Below are positions 25,162 to 34,839 of a stretch of 64,000 bases of DNA, piece after piece. The stretch is from Methylobacterium planeticum (lineage in GTDB: Bacteria; Pseudomonadota; Alphaproteobacteria; Rhizobiales; Beijerinckiaceae), in the NCBI RefSeq assembly GCF_008806345.1, contig NZ_VZZJ01000006.1:186001-250000 (forward strand), given 5' to 3'. The notes under the pieces were generated by a model that worked only from the letters and a program-made list of their open reading frames with translations, was not told the origin of the DNA and made no database searches. The translations under genes and the position numbers were made by a program. Within the stretch, counting starts at the first letter, position 1; every line of letters starts with the position of its first letter.

Positions 25162-26256
25162 ATGACCGATTCCCCCGCCCGCCCTGAACCGATTCCGCTC
25201 ACGATCCTGACCGGCTTCCTCGGGGCCGGGAAGACCACGCTGCTCAACCGCCTCCTGGGCGACCCGGCCTTCGCCGACACGGTCGTGATCGTGAACGAAT
25301 TCGGCGAGATCGGCCTCGACCACCTCCTGATCGAGGCGGTCGACGAAGACATGATTCTGCTCGGCGCCGGCTGCCTCTGCTGCACCGTCCGGGGCGACCT
25401 CGTCGCCACCCTCGAAGATCTCCTCCGCAAGCGCGACAACGCCCGCATCCGCCCCTTCCGCCGCGTCGTGATCGAGACGACGGGCCTCGCCGACCCGGCG
25501 CCGATCCTGCACGCGCTGATCTACCATCCCTATCTGGTGATGCGGTACCGGTTGCAGGGCGTCGTCACCGTGGTGGACGCCGTCAACGGCCGCGCCACCC
25601 TCGACGCGCACCCGGAGGCCCTGCGCCAAGCCGCTGTCGCGGATAGGATAATTCTCACGAAAACGGAGCTCGACGAGACCGGTCCGGCCGAGGCCGGCGC
25701 CCTGCGCGAACGCCTCCGCGCCCTCAATCCGGCGGCCCCGATCGATGCGCCGGACGTGCCCGCCGAGACGCTGCTCGGCGGCTTCTTCGGCCTCGACGGC
25801 AAGAGCGCGGACGTGCGCGACTGGCTCGGCGCCGAGGAGGTCGCGGCCCACGCGCACGGCCACGGCCACCACGACGTCAACCGGCACGACGCCTCGATTC
25901 GCGCTTTTTCGCTCACGAGCGACGGTCCGGTCTCGCGCGCCTCGCTCGAGATGTTTCTCGATCTCCTGCGCTCCAGCCAAGGCGCAAAATTGTTGCGTCT
26001 GAAAGGTTTGGTCGCTTTGAAGGAGGATCCGGACCGTCCCGTCGTGGTCCACGGCGTCCAGCACGTCATGCACATCCCCGTCACGCTGCCCGCCTGGCCC
26101 GACGACGATCGGCGCTCGCGCCTCGTGCTGATCGTCCGCGACCTCGAGCCGGCCTTCGTGCAGAACCTGTGGGACGCGTTCCTGGGACGCCCGCGCATCG
26201 ATGCGCCGGATGCCGCCGCCCTCACGGCCAACCCGCTCGCGATCCCGGGCACCTGA
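25162..26256 (+). CDS. CobW/ZNG-type metallochaperone GTPase
   Basis: A 364-residue G3E GTPase of the CobW family, thought to insert metal (often zinc or cobalt) into client proteins. Walker A GFLGAGKTT is at 18-26, the switch metal motif CLCC at 71-74, the Walker B-like ETTGLADP at about 111-118, and the guanine-specificity motif TKTE at about 165. A His-rich linker HAHGHGHHDVNRHD near 232-245 and the C-terminal CobW domain (VVHGVQHVMH) complete it. No metal-responsive operator was recognised upstream, where the 21-bp repeats lie. The metal and client cannot be told from sequence. Confidence 0.9.
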   Translation: MTDSPARPEPIPLTILTGFLGAGKTTLLNRLLGDPAFADTVVIVNEFGEIGLDHLLIEAVDEDMILLGAGCLCCTVRGDLVATLEDLLRKRDNARIRPFRRVVIETTGLADPAPILHALIYHPYLVMRYRLQGVVTVVDAVNGRATLDAHPEALRQAAVADRIILTKTELDETGPAEAGALRERLRALNPAAPIDAPDVPAETLLGGFFGLDGKSADVRDWLGAEEVAAHAHGHGHHDVNRHDASIRAFSLTSDGPVSRASLEMFLDLLRSSQGAKLLRLKGLVALKEDPDRPVVVHGVQHVMHIPVTLPAWPDDDRRSRLVLIVRDLEPAFVQNLWDAFLGRPRIDAPDAAALTANPLAIPGT

Positions 26257-26362
26257 CCCGGTTCGGGGCGACTCGCGCCGGCATCATCCTTGATCCCCGA
26301 CCCGCAGATGGCGCCCAGGCGGCGCCGGGTCGTCCCGGATCGGGACGCCGCAGGCAAGCGGG

Positions 26363-27238
26363 ATGGTCACGATGCGTCAGGGTTTCAGGGTCATCGCGGG
26401 CGGGCGCTCGCCCATGGAAGGCACCGCGCACGCGGACCCGATCGGCTGGCGCGTCGACCTCGCGCCGGCGGATGCGGTCACATCGGGCACGATCGCGGCC
26501 TGGCGCGCGCTCCTCACGCGCAGCGGCGAGCAGGCGCCGCATTTCGCTGATCCGGACTACGTCCTGCCCGCTTTCCGGCACCTGGCACCGGGACGCCATC
26601 TCGCCCTCGCGCTGGCCTGGGGACAGCATGCGGGCGGGTCGGAGACGCTCCACGGCATCGTGCCCCTCGTGCTCCCGTCTTCGCTCTGGCGCGCGCGGCG
26701 CGCGGCCCCGTGGCAGCCTCCGGGCCTCACCGGGCAGGCGGTCCACCTGATCGACGGGCGCTACACCTCCGCCGTCGATGCGGCCCTGCGCACGCATCTC
26801 GCCTCGGCGCCCCGGCCCCTGACCCTCGCGGAGATCCCAGCCGGTCCCATGCGGGAAACGGAGCGGCCCTCGCTCCGGCTCCTCGAAACACGTCCCGCGA
26901 CGCGGGCTCGGACGGTTCCGGCGCACAGGCTGGTGGCGATCGGCGCGCGGGCGAATCAGGCGGTGCAGGAGATCGAACGAATATCCGAGCCGAGCCGCAT
27001 CCGCGACGCGGTTGAAACATTCTTGCTCCTGGATGCCCAGTCCTCGCGAACGCCGATCGTGGCCGACCCGTCGGAGGCCGCGATGCTGCGTGTCGTGACG
27101 CGCCTCTTCGCAAAAAGACGTCAAGTCAGCATCGATCTCGGGCGTCGCCGCGGCGAAGTCGTCTCAGGCGCGGTCCGGCTCGGCGCCGGGGACCGGGCCG
27201 TGACATGGCGGCAAGCCGGCTTCTCGGCCGGGGGTTAG
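26363..27238 (+). CDS. Hypothetical protein, remotely like the N-terminal part of BcsL/CelD acyltransferases
   Basis: A 291-residue soluble protein I do not recognise. Its first half (WRALLTRSGEQAPHFADPDY, GIVPLVLP, then a Trp/Pro segment PWQPPGLTG) has the layout of the N-terminal domain of GNAT-like BcsL/CelD proteins, such as the one at 59356, but no C-terminal acyltransferase domain follows. The second half is Arg-rich and helical (ANQAVQEIERISEPSRIRDAVETFLLLDAQ). The start ATG is at 26363, with another at 26372. It lies 106 bases after the CobW-type gene, on the same strand, and converges with the HPr gene 6 bases beyond its end. Confidence 0.6.
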   Translation: MVTMRQGFRVIAGGRSPMEGTAHADPIGWRVDLAPADAVTSGTIAAWRALLTRSGEQAPHFADPDYVLPAFRHLAPGRHLALALAWGQHAGGSETLHGIVPLVLPSSLWRARRAAPWQPPGLTGQAVHLIDGRYTSAVDAALRTHLASAPRPLTLAEIPAGPMRETERPSLRLLETRPATRARTVPAHRLVAIGARANQAVQEIERISEPSRIRDAVETFLLLDAQSSRTPIVADPSEAAMLRVVTRLFAKRRQVSIDLGRRRGEVVSGAVRLGAGDRAVTWRQAGFSAGG

Positions 27239-27244
27239 ATGCGC

Positions 27245-27565
27245 CTATTCCTCCTCGCCGAACCTGTCGGCGAGAAGCGCCTCGATCGCGTCGAGACAGG
27301 CCTCGGCATCCATTCCGACCGCCGTCACGGCGATCGAGGTGCCCTGGGCCGCACCGAGGGTCAGGAGACCCATGATCGAGCGGCCCCCGACGGTCTCGCC
27401 GGAGCGCGTCACCGTGACGGTGGCATTAAAACGTTCAACGGTCTGCACGAACTTGGCGGACGCGCGCGCATGCAGGCCGCGACGATTGATGATCGGGAGA
27501 ATCCGCAGATAGCCGCCCTCGGGCACCGGCGGCAGTTCATCGTCGAGGTCGAAGGCTTCAGTCAT
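27245..27565 (-). CDS. ptsH: HPr-family phosphocarrier protein of the regulatory PTS
   Basis: A 106-residue HPr with an acidic N-terminal extension of about 18 residues (FDLDDELPPVPEGG). The phosphorylated histidine is His32 in INRRGLHARA, and the regulatory serine is Ser63 in GRSIMGLLTL, the substrate of HPr kinase. In alphaproteobacteria this protein belongs to a regulatory PTS that does not transport sugar. It follows the EIIA and HPr kinase genes on the same strand, 125 bases after EIIA. Confidence 0.93.
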   Translation of the reverse strand: MTEAFDLDDELPPVPEGGYLRILPIINRRGLHARASAKFVQTVERFNATVTVTRSGETVGGRSIMGLLTLGAAQGTSIAVTAVGMDAEACLDAIEALLADRFGEEE

Positions 27566-27690
27566 CGGATTCGCGCGCTTCCTCGGCTCGTGCCCGGGCG
27601 TCTCCCAACACCCGTTGGCAGGCTCTCAACGGCTCAACCGCCCCGAACCTGGCGGCTTTGGCTAATCAAAGGAAAGGGGCGGCGTAAAGG

Positions 27691-28092
27691 CTATTTGCCG
27701 GCAAGAACGCGCGAAGCGACGTTGATGTACTTCCGGCCGGCCTCCTGGGCGTGCAGCACGGCATCGCCGAGAGATTCTTCGTCGCGGACACTGGCCAGCT
27801 TGATCAGCATCGGCAGGTTGATTCCAGCGACCACCTCGACGGCGCCACCGTTCATACAGGACAGTGCGAGATTAGAGGGCGTTCCGCCGAACATGTCGGT
27901 CAGCACGACGACGCCATTGCCGGAATTGACCCGGCATACCGCGGACATGATGTCCCGGCGTCGCAGCTCCATATCGTCTTCCGGCCCGATCGTGATCGTC
28001 TCGATCTGATCCTGCGGGCCGACCACATGCTCAAGCGCGGCCTTGAACTCGGTCGCGAGCAATCCGTGGGTGACGAGCACCATTCCAATCAT
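27691..28092 (-). CDS. PTS EIIA component, mannose-type fold
   Basis: A 133-residue cytosolic EIIA of the mannose class. The phosphorylated histidine is His9 in VLVTHGLLATEF; VVVLTDMFGGTPSNLAL and EVVAGINLPMLIKLA are strong family signatures. No EIIB, EIIC or EIID gene is near, so it is part of the regulatory PTS of alphaproteobacteria and probably takes phosphate from the neighbouring HPr. It sits between hprK (125 bases upstream) and ptsH (125 bases downstream). Confidence 0.93.
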   Translation of the reverse strand: MIGMVLVTHGLLATEFKAALEHVVGPQDQIETITIGPEDDMELRRRDIMSAVCRVNSGNGVVVLTDMFGGTPSNLALSCMNGGAVEVVAGINLPMLIKLASVRDEESLGDAVLHAQEAGRKYINVASRVLAGK

Positions 28093-28217
28093 CGACGCGT
28101 TTTCCGACGCCCTGTGAGCGGAGCCGCCATTTTGTGCACCGCAGGAAGATGCGCAAGGCGGTCGCGACGTTTTGCTCGAAACGACGTCATCATCATGCCA
28201 CGCATGGCGACACCGCG

Positions 28218-28724
28218 CTATGGGGCGTCGGGCTCTCGCCGGAAGAGAGCGGCCGGGTGCGACTGCGAAGCAACGGCGACTGCATCCTGTACGAGACGTG
28301 GTGCCAATCCCGACAACCTCAGATTTCGATCGAGCACGAGGCGGGACAGGCGGATTCCGAGGATCTCGCAGGCGATGCAGGACGCATCGGGGAGACGCGG
28401 CGCCACCTCGACGAGATCGACGACGAGGTGCACCGTGCTGTCCGCAAGCGCGTCGGTACGATGCAGACCGAGGCCCCGGATCTCGATGAGGCCCGCGATC
28501 GCAGGGTGCGGATGGGCAACAACGCGTCCGTTCCGTACGCTCAAGCGCACGCGGTCGTCTCCGACCAGCGCTGCCGGACGTCCCTCCTGCGCGGCGCGAT
28601 CGAGCAGGAGAAGCGCCAGGGTCGATTTTCCCGCCCCTGCCTCGCCCCGGATCAGCACGCCGGCCCCTCCGAGCGCGAGGCAGGTGGCATGAATCGTTTC
28701 ATCACCCGTGACGGACACGCTCAC
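28218..28724 (-). CDS. hprK: HPr kinase/phosphorylase, short alphaproteobacterial form
   Basis: A 168-residue protein holding only the catalytic domain of HPr kinase. The P-loop GEAGAGKST is at 27-35 and LVGDDRVRLS follows at about 53-62, then LIEIRGLGLHR. The N-terminal domain of Firmicutes HprK is absent, which is normal in alphaproteobacteria. It presumably phosphorylates Ser63 of the HPr encoded two genes downstream. Start codon GTG at 28724 overlaps the chvG stop by four bases, tying the regulatory PTS to the ChvG/ChvI operon. Confidence 0.93.
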   Translation of the reverse strand: MSVSVTGDETIHATCLALGGAGVLIRGEAGAGKSTLALLLLDRAAQEGRPAALVGDDRVRLSVRNGRVVAHPHPAIAGLIEIRGLGLHRTDALADSTVHLVVDLVEVAPRLPDASCIACEILGIRLSRLVLDRNLRLSGLAPRLVQDAVAVASQSHPAALFRREPDAP

Positions 28725-30523
28725 GCCGCCGCGGCCTGCCGCGGAGCCGCCGGCAGGCGGACGATGAATCGGGCCCCGCGCACCGTCGGCTGCCCCTCCT
28801 CATCGGCGGGGCCGGGTCGGTTCTCGGCGCGGATCGAGCCGCGATGCGCCTGAACGATCTGGCGCGAGATGGAGAGACCGAGGCCGGAATTCTGGCCGAA
28901 GCCCTGCTCCGGACGATCGGTGTAGAAGCGCTCGAAGATGCGCTCCAGGGCATGCTCGGGGATGCCCGGCCCCTCATCCTCGCAGATCAGCTCGATCTCG
29001 TTGCGCACGCGGCGGAGCGCGACCCGCACCTTGGCGTCGGATGGCGAGAACGAGCGGGCATTGTCGAGCAGGTTGTTCACCACCTGACCGAGGCGGCTGT
29101 CGTGACCGATGATGCCGAAGGGATTTTCCTGATCCGCCGGCGCCTCGATGTCGAGCTGGATCAGTGCGTCCTTGGAGCGTCGCCGCTCATTGGCCACCGA
29201 GACCACGGTGGTGAGGAGCTTGCGGATGTCCACCCGGCGGGCCTCGGCCCGGGCGAGTTCGGCGTCGAGGCGCGAGGCATCGGAGATGTCGCTGATCAGC
29301 CGATCGAGGCGCTTCACGTCGTGCTGGATGATCTCCATCAGACGCCCGCGGGACTCGTCGCTCTTCGCGAGGGGCAATGTCTCGACGGCGCTGCGCAAGG
29401 ACGTCAGCGGGTTCTTCAGTTCGTGGCTGACATCGGCCGCGAAGCTCTCGATGGCGTCGATGCGTCGGTAGAGCGCCTGCGTCATGTCCCGCAGCGCGCC
29501 CGATAGATGACCAATCTCGTCGGTCCGGTTCGTGAAGTCGGGGATCTCCTGGCGCGACTTGATGCCCATGCGAACCTTCTCAGCCGCGTCGGCGAGGCGC
29601 CGCACCGGGCCCGCGATGGCGCCCGCGAGCAGGATCGAGAGAACCACCATCACGAGGGCCGCCACGAGGAAGACCTGGACGAGACCGAAGCGCTCCGAAG
29701 CGATGACGCGATCAATCGCATCGCCCTGCGTCGAGAGCATGAGGGCGCCGCGGACGCTTCCGCCGCGCTGGATCGGAACCGCCACCGAGACCGTGGTCTC
29801 GCCGATCTCGTTGCGCCGCACGATGTTGCCGCGGGCGCCGCTCATCGCCGCCTGAACCTCGCGCAGGGAGCGGCCATTGACGGGGCCGACCTCTTCCTGC
29901 TTGCGGACACGCTCCCCGAAGATCCCGAAGACGCGGGTCTGGGCCCAGTCGAAGACCTGCTCCAGAAAATTGTGCTTCTGCGGGCGGACAGCGCTCTGAT
30001 CAGCGCGGTTGATGTCGCCGCGGGCATAGAGGGAGCGGGTGTCGAAGAGCAGCCCGCCTTCCTGATCATAGACCCGCGCCCGGTTGCCCGTCGGCGTCAC
30101 GAGGCGGCGCAAAAGCGGGGCGACCCGCTCGGGATTCAGCGAGAAGGCGAGCGGAGAAGGATTTTCGTCGATCGCCGCACCCTCCCCGGCCTGCTGTTGC
30201 AGGAGCTTGTCCGGGTCGATCCGGATCGTGTCCGTGTCGACGGAGGCCGAGGAGGCGATCGCGCCCGCGATGATCTCGCCCTGGATCAGCAGGCTCTGCA
30301 CCCGCGCCTGAATCAGCCCCTGACGGAACTGGTTCAGATAGAGGAACCCGAGCAGGAGGACGATCAGACCGACGAGGTTGAGGACGACGATCCGGCGCGT
30401 GAGGCTCGACGAGGCACGCTGACCGATCGCATGCCACACGGCGCGCGGCCAATTCAGGGGGCCGCGGCGCACATCGTCTTCGTCTTGGCTTCGCACGGTG
30501 GTCCCGAACAGGGGTGATAGCAT
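28721..30523 (-). CDS. chvG: Sensor histidine kinase ChvG (ExoS-type)
   Basis: A 600-residue inner-membrane kinase of the acid- and envelope-stress system ChvG/ChvI. Membrane helices lie at about 46-64 and 281-303, bracketing a periplasmic sensor domain of about 215 residues. A HAMP domain follows (GPVRRLADAAEKVRMGI), then the H-box FAADVSHELKNPLTS with His367, N-box NNLLDNARSFSP, and the G-boxes EDEGPGIPEHALE and SGLGLSISRQI, all intact. It lies 40 bases after chvI and overlaps hprK. Related systems control exopolysaccharide and envelope genes. Confidence 0.95.
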   Translation of the reverse strand: MLSPLFGTTVRSQDEDDVRRGPLNWPRAVWHAIGQRASSSLTRRIVVLNLVGLIVLLLGFLYLNQFRQGLIQARVQSLLIQGEIIAGAIASSASVDTDTIRIDPDKLLQQQAGEGAAIDENPSPLAFSLNPERVAPLLRRLVTPTGNRARVYDQEGGLLFDTRSLYARGDINRADQSAVRPQKHNFLEQVFDWAQTRVFGIFGERVRKQEEVGPVNGRSLREVQAAMSGARGNIVRRNEIGETTVSVAVPIQRGGSVRGALMLSTQGDAIDRVIASERFGLVQVFLVAALVMVVLSILLAGAIAGPVRRLADAAEKVRMGIKSRQEIPDFTNRTDEIGHLSGALRDMTQALYRRIDAIESFAADVSHELKNPLTSLRSAVETLPLAKSDESRGRLMEIIQHDVKRLDRLISDISDASRLDAELARAEARRVDIRKLLTTVVSVANERRRSKDALIQLDIEAPADQENPFGIIGHDSRLGQVVNNLLDNARSFSPSDAKVRVALRRVRNEIELICEDEGPGIPEHALERIFERFYTDRPEQGFGQNSGLGLSISRQIVQAHRGSIRAENRPGPADEEGQPTVRGARFIVRLPAAPRQAAAA

Positions 30524-30563
30524 CGCTGGCGCGGATACACGGAGGCGGGGCTGTCGCCCGGCC

Positions 30564-31274
30564 TCAGCTTTCCTTGAAGCGATAGCCGACGCCGTACAAG
30601 GTCTCGATCATGTCGAAGTTCGTGTCGACGACCTTGAATTTTTTCCGCAGCCGCTTGATGTGGCTGTCGATCGTCCGGTCGTCCACGTAGACCTGATCGT
30701 CGTAGGCCGCATCCATCAGGGCGTTCCGGCTCTTCACGACGCCGGGGCGGTGAGCGAGCGCCTGCAGGATCAGGAACTCGGTGACCGTCAGGGTCACCGG
30801 CTCGCCCTTCCAAGTGCAGGTGTGGCGCTCGGGGTCCATCATCAGCAGGCCGCGCTCCAGCGAGCGGGCGGCGGCGTCCGCCTCGCGGGCCGGCGCACCC
30901 GGCCCCTCCTTCGGGGCGAAGCGCCGCAAAACGGCCTTCACCCGCTCAACGAGGAGGCGTTGCGAGAACGGCTTATGGATGAAATCGTCGGCGCCCATCT
31001 TGAGGCCGAACAGCTCGTCGATCTCCTCGTCCTTCGACGTCAGAAAGATCACGGGAAGGTCCGACTTCTGCCGCAGGCGTCGCAGAAGCTCCATCCCGTC
31101 CATGCGCGGCATCTTGATGTCGAAGATGGCAAGGTCCGGCGGCGAGTGCCGGAGGCCATCGAGGGCCGAGGCGCCGTCCGTGTAGGTCTGGATGCGATAG
31201 CCTTCCGTCTCGAGGGCGATCGAGACGGAGGTCAGGATATTTCGGTCGTCGTCAACGAGGGCGATGGTCGGCAT
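30564..31274 (-). CDS. chvI: Response regulator ChvI
   Basis: A 236-residue OmpR-type regulator. The receiver domain has acidic D8-D9-D10, phosphoacceptor Asp52 in [11 protein letters not shown], and Lys in LTSKDEE. The C-terminal winged helix contains [29 protein letters not shown] and [16 protein letters not shown]. Together with chvG it controls genes for acid tolerance and envelope homeostasis in Hyphomicrobiales. It is the first gene of the chvI-chvG-hprK-EIIA-ptsH block. Confidence 0.96.
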   Translation of the reverse strand: MPTIALVDDDRNILTSVSIALETEGYRIQTYTDGASALDGLRHSPPDLAIFDIKMPRMDGMELLRRLRQKSDLPVIFLTSKDEEIDELFGLKMGADDFIHKPFSQRLLVERVKAVLRRFAPKEGPGAPAREADAAARSLERGLLMMDPERHTCTWKGEPVTLTVTEFLILQALAHRPGVVKSRNALMDAAYDDQVYVDDRTIDSHIKRLRKKFKVVDTNFDMIETLYGVGYRFKES

Positions 31275-31577
31275 GCGCGTTCCCTACTGAACGGAGGCGG
31301 TGCGAGCTTTGGACCTGGCCGCTTTTCCGGCTCCGGCCCCTGTCGATCAGGGCAGGCAAAGACACGAACGCGACCACTCGCCCGCGGCGGGGTCCGTTTC
31401 GCGCGGTAAAGTGGGAGCTTTATAGGCATCGTTCGAAAAAAGCGAGCGCTCGGCGTAGCTTGGCCGTAAGCGGCCAACAGGTCGCGGGCCCTGGGGCTCG
31501 TGCGTGGCACCGGCTTGTCGCTATGATCACGCTCGTGCCGGTGCGATGTCCGGCCGTGAACAGGCGCGGGGAGCGGA
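31275..31577. other. Divergent promoter region chvI / HugZ-like gene
   Basis: About 300 bases between divergent genes. An AT-richer patch lies at about 31407-31445 (GGTAAAGTGGGAGCTTTATAGG then GTTCGAAAAAAGC) and is the likely promoter area for chvI. In many relatives pckA stands opposite chvI; here it is replaced by the HugZ-like gene. No RNA gene seen. Confidence 0.45.
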
Positions 31578-32363
31578 ATGGACGAGACGCCAGGGGGAGT
31601 GGAGCCGCAGGGCGAACGACGCGGCCCGGCCCAGCCGCTTTCGGCCGCCGAGGCGCCCTTCGACGCGATCGGCCTCGCGCGACACCTTCTGCGCAGCATT
31701 CGGTCCGGCGCATTGGCGACGCTCGACGCCCAGGATGGAGTGCCGTTCGCGTCCCTCGTCACCATCGCGACCGATGTCGACGGCACACCCCTGATGCTGC
31801 TCTCACGGCTCTCGGCCCATACTCGCAACCTCCTGGCCGATCCGCGCTGCTCGATTCTCTTCAGCCAGGGCGGCAAGGGCGATCCGCTGGCCCATCCTCG
31901 CCTGACCGTCACGGGGCGGGCCAGCCGGATAGACGAGCCAAGGGTCCGCGAACGCTTCCTCGCCCGCCACCCGAAGGCGAAGCTCTATGCGGACTTCCCG
32001 GATTTCGGTTTCTTTGCCCTCACGCCGGAGGCTGGCCACCTGAACGGCGGCTTCGCCAAGGCCGCGACCCTGACAGCCTCAGAACTCCTGCTCGATCTGG
32101 CCGGCGCGGAGGGCGTCGTCGCAGGCGAGCGCGGCGCTGTCGAGCACATGAACCAGGACCACGTCGACGCGCTCGCGCTCTACGCTGCGGCGACCGGCGA
32201 GGGGGAGGGCGCATGGCGCCTGACCGGCCTCGATCCCGAGGGCATGGACCTCATGGTCGGCGAGCGGACCGCCCGCGTCACGTATCCGGAGCCGGTCCGC
32301 GACATGGGCGCGCTGCGAAAATCGCTCGTGGCGATGGCGGCACAGCTCCGTCAGGGCGCCTGA
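31578..32363 (+). CDS. HugZ-like pyridoxamine-5'-phosphate-oxidase-fold protein with DUF2470
   Basis: A 261-residue cytosolic protein with a split-barrel flavin-binding fold (about 30-165; LRSIRSGALATLDAQDGVPFASLV, SRLSAHTRNLLADPRCSILF) and a C-terminal DUF2470 domain (about 175-258; EHMNQDHVDALALYAAATGE, DPEGMDLMVG). This is the architecture of HugZ-type heme-utilisation proteins and their plant relatives. Heme binding is a family-based guess. The ATG at 31578 follows a GGAGCGG, and the product has a poorly conserved N-terminal extension of about 25 residues. It stands alone before lepA. Confidence 0.85.
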   Translation: MDETPGGVEPQGERRGPAQPLSAAEAPFDAIGLARHLLRSIRSGALATLDAQDGVPFASLVTIATDVDGTPLMLLSRLSAHTRNLLADPRCSILFSQGGKGDPLAHPRLTVTGRASRIDEPRVRERFLARHPKAKLYADFPDFGFFALTPEAGHLNGGFAKAATLTASELLLDLAGAEGVVAGERGAVEHMNQDHVDALALYAAATGEGEGAWRLTGLDPEGMDLMVGERTARVTYPEPVRDMGALRKSLVAMAAQLRQGA

Positions 32364-32521
32364 GGCCGAACCATCCGCACAGGCCACGCCGCTCGCCCGG
32401 CCCGTCCCCGCTTGGAGTTGACCCGCGGCGCTGCTATCTGCGCCCTCAACGCTTCCTGACATGAGACGGTGCGCGTGCGGTCGCTTGCGGGCGACTTCTG
32501 CGGCGCCGGAGATATGCCCCG

Positions 32522-34327
32522 ATGACCGTGTCCCCGATCGACAATATCCGCAACTTCTCGATCGTTGCCCATATCGACCACGGCAAATCGACCCTTGCCG
32601 ACCGCCTGATCCAGGCGACCGGCACCGTCGCGCTGCGCGATATGAGCGAGCAGATGCTCGACTCGATGGACATCGAGCGCGAGCGCGGCATCACCATCAA
32701 GGCCCAGACCGTTCGCCTCGAGTACAAGGCGCAGGACGGGAAGGACTACATCCTCAACCTGATGGACACGCCCGGCCACGTGGATTTCGCCTACGAGGTG
32801 TCCCGCTCGCTCGCGGCCTGCGAAGGCTCGCTCCTCGTCGTCGACGCGAGCCAGGGCGTCGAGGCGCAGACGCTGGCCAACGTCTACCAGGCCCTCGACG
32901 CCAACCACGAGATCGTCCCGGTCCTCAACAAGATCGACCTGCCCGCGGCCGAGCCCGACCGAGTCAAGGAGCAGATCGAGGAGGTGATCGGGATCGATGC
33001 TTCGGAGGCGGTACCGATCTCGGCCAAGACCGGGCTCAATATCGAGGCCGTGCTCGAGGCGATCGTCACGCGCCTGCCCCCGCCGAAAGGCGACCGAAGC
33101 GCGCCTCTCAAGGCGCTGCTCGTCGACAGCTGGTACGATGTCTATCTCGGCGTCGTCGTCCTCGTGCGCATCGTCGACGGCGTGCTCAAGAAGGGCATGA
33201 CCATCCGGATGATGGGCGCGGATGCGGTTCACGGCGTCGATCGCATCGGCGTGTTCCGGCCGAAGATGGCCGAGATCGGCGAACTCGGCCCCGGCGAGGT
33301 CGGCTTCTTCACCGGCTCGATCAAGGAGGTCGCGGACACCCGTGTCGGCGACACCATCACGGAGGACAAGCGCCCGACGAGCGGCATGCTCGCCGGCTTC
33401 AAGGACGTGCAGGCGGTGGTATTCTGCGGCCTGTTCCCCGTGGATGCCGCGGAATTCGAGAACCTGCGCGGCGCCATGGGCAAGCTGCGCCTCAACGATG
33501 CGAGCTTCTCCTACGAGATGGAGACCTCGGCAGCCCTCGGCTTCGGGTTCCGCTGCGGCTTCCTCGGGCTTCTCCACCTGGAGATCATCCAGGAGCGCCT
33601 TGAGCGCGAGTTCAATCTCGACCTGATCTCGACGGCACCGAGCGTGGTCTACAGGCTCAACATGTCGGACGGCTCCATGCGCGAGCTTCACAATCCGGCG
33701 GACATGCCCGACGTGATGAAGATCGCCTCGATCGAGGAGCCCTGGATCCGAGCCACCATCCTGACGCCCGATGAGTATCTGGGCGGCGTGCTCAAGCTGT
33801 GCCAGGACCGGCGCGGCGTCCAGATCGATCTGAACTATGTCGGCAAGCGCGCCATGGTTGTCTACGACCTGCCCTTGAACGAGGTGGTGTTCGACTTCTA
33901 CGACCGCCTGAAGTCGATCTCGAAGGGCTACGCCTCGTTCGACTACCACCTCTCGGATTACCGGGAGGAGGACCTCGTCAAGATGTCCATCCTCGTCAAT
34001 GCCGAGCCGGTCGACGCCCTGTCGATGCTCGTGCACCGGACCCGCGCCGAATCCCGCGGCCGCGCCATGTGCGAGAAGCTGAAGGACCTCATCCCCCGCC
34101 ACCTGTTCCAGATCCCGGTGCAGGCCGCGATCGGCGGCAAGATCATCGCCCGCGAGACCATCCGGGCGCTGTCGAAGGACGTGACGGCCAAGTGCTACGG
34201 CGGCGACATCTCCCGCAAGCGCAAGCTCCTCGACAAGCAGAAGGAGGGCAAGAAGCGCATGCGCCAGTTCGGCAGGGTGGAGATCCCGCAGGAGGCCTTC
34301 ATCGCGGCTCTGAAGATGGACGATTGA
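32522..34327 (+). CDS. lepA: Elongation factor 4 (LepA)
   Basis: A 601-residue translational GTPase that back-translocates or remodels stalled ribosomes. G1 [10 protein letters not shown]3 DTPGHVDF and G4 NKIDLP are clear. Domains II, III and V follow, and the LepA-specific C-terminal domain is seen in the motif SYDYHL-like region ([17 protein letters not shown]) and the ending [25 protein letters not shown]. Full length. About 160 bases separate it from the HugZ-like gene; a small unknown gene follows. Confidence 0.98.
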   Translation: MTVSPIDNIRNFSIVAHIDHGKSTLADRLIQATGTVALRDMSEQMLDSMDIERERGITIKAQTVRLEYKAQDGKDYILNLMDTPGHVDFAYEVSRSLAACEGSLLVVDASQGVEAQTLANVYQALDANHEIVPVLNKIDLPAAEPDRVKEQIEEVIGIDASEAVPISAKTGLNIEAVLEAIVTRLPPPKGDRSAPLKALLVDSWYDVYLGVVVLVRIVDGVLKKGMTIRMMGADAVHGVDRIGVFRPKMAEIGELGPGEVGFFTGSIKEVADTRVGDTITEDKRPTSGMLAGFKDVQAVVFCGLFPVDAAEFENLRGAMGKLRLNDASFSYEMETSAALGFGFRCGFLGLLHLEIIQERLEREFNLDLISTAPSVVYRLNMSDGSMRELHNPADMPDVMKIASIEEPWIRATILTPDEYLGGVLKLCQDRRGVQIDLNYVGKRAMVVYDLPLNEVVFDFYDRLKSISKGYASFDYHLSDYREEDLVKMSILVNAEPVDALSMLVHRTRAESRGRAMCEKLKDLIPRHLFQIPVQAAIGGKIIARETIRALSKDVTAKCYGGDISRKRKLLDKQKEGKKRMRQFGRVEIPQEAFIAALKMDD

Positions 34328-34474
34328 GACTCGCGAAGCCGCATGAAGGGCGCGACCTGTCGCGTCGGCATTTCCTTGACCGATCGCGCGCCCTCTGCGT
34401 CTATCAAGCCGACGGCCTCCGCGCCGCGTGATGGATCCTTGCGGCGGCCCGGGTCGAACCCGGAGGGCTCGGAC

Positions 34475-34735
34475 GTGGAGGATTTCAAGGCGGACCTCCG
34501 GCGCCAGATGCGCGAGATCGACATCGCGACCGGCGCTGCGGCGGATGCCTGCCTTCCGGGCCTTCTGCGTCGCCTGAAGCATCACGAAGCCTGCCGCGGA
34601 AAGCCCGGCCTGCCGATCCTCAGGCTCTATCGGACCTGGCGCATCCGCCGGCTCAGCGCCGCGATCGCGGAGGCCCGCTGGCACGTGGAGCAGGGTCGGC
34701 TCGCACGCATGGGTGGTCTCGCCGGACGGCGCTGA
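34475..34735 (+). CDS. Small basic hypothetical protein
   Basis: An 86-residue product I do not recognise, rich in Arg and Ala ([34 protein letters not shown]). I place the start at GTG 34475 because a GGAGG sits 8 bases before it. The frame is open back to 34343 without a better start. Codon usage agrees with the neighbours. It lies between lepA and the methylmalonyl-CoA mutase gene on the same strand. No signal peptide or membrane helix. Confidence 0.6.
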   Translation: MEDFKADLRRQMREIDIATGAAADACLPGLLRRLKHHEACRGKPGLPILRLYRTWRIRRLSAAIAEARWHVEQGRLARMGGLAGRR

Positions 34736-34839
34736 AACCCAGGGGAGAGCGCGATCTGCGCGTTCGCCCAGAGGGGAGTAGCCCCGCACTGGCGCTCGCC
34801 TATAATGCGCCGCAATTCGAGCCCCGCACGAGCGAGAGC

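Noticed and set aside
34447..34468. tRNA-like sequence GGGTCGAACCCGG
   Set aside because: It resembles a T-arm, but the loop is too short and no cloverleaf can be drawn around it.
32351..34789. 812-codon minus-strand frame opposite lepA
   Set aside because: lepA is unmistakable on the plus strand; the antisense product has no recognisable domain.
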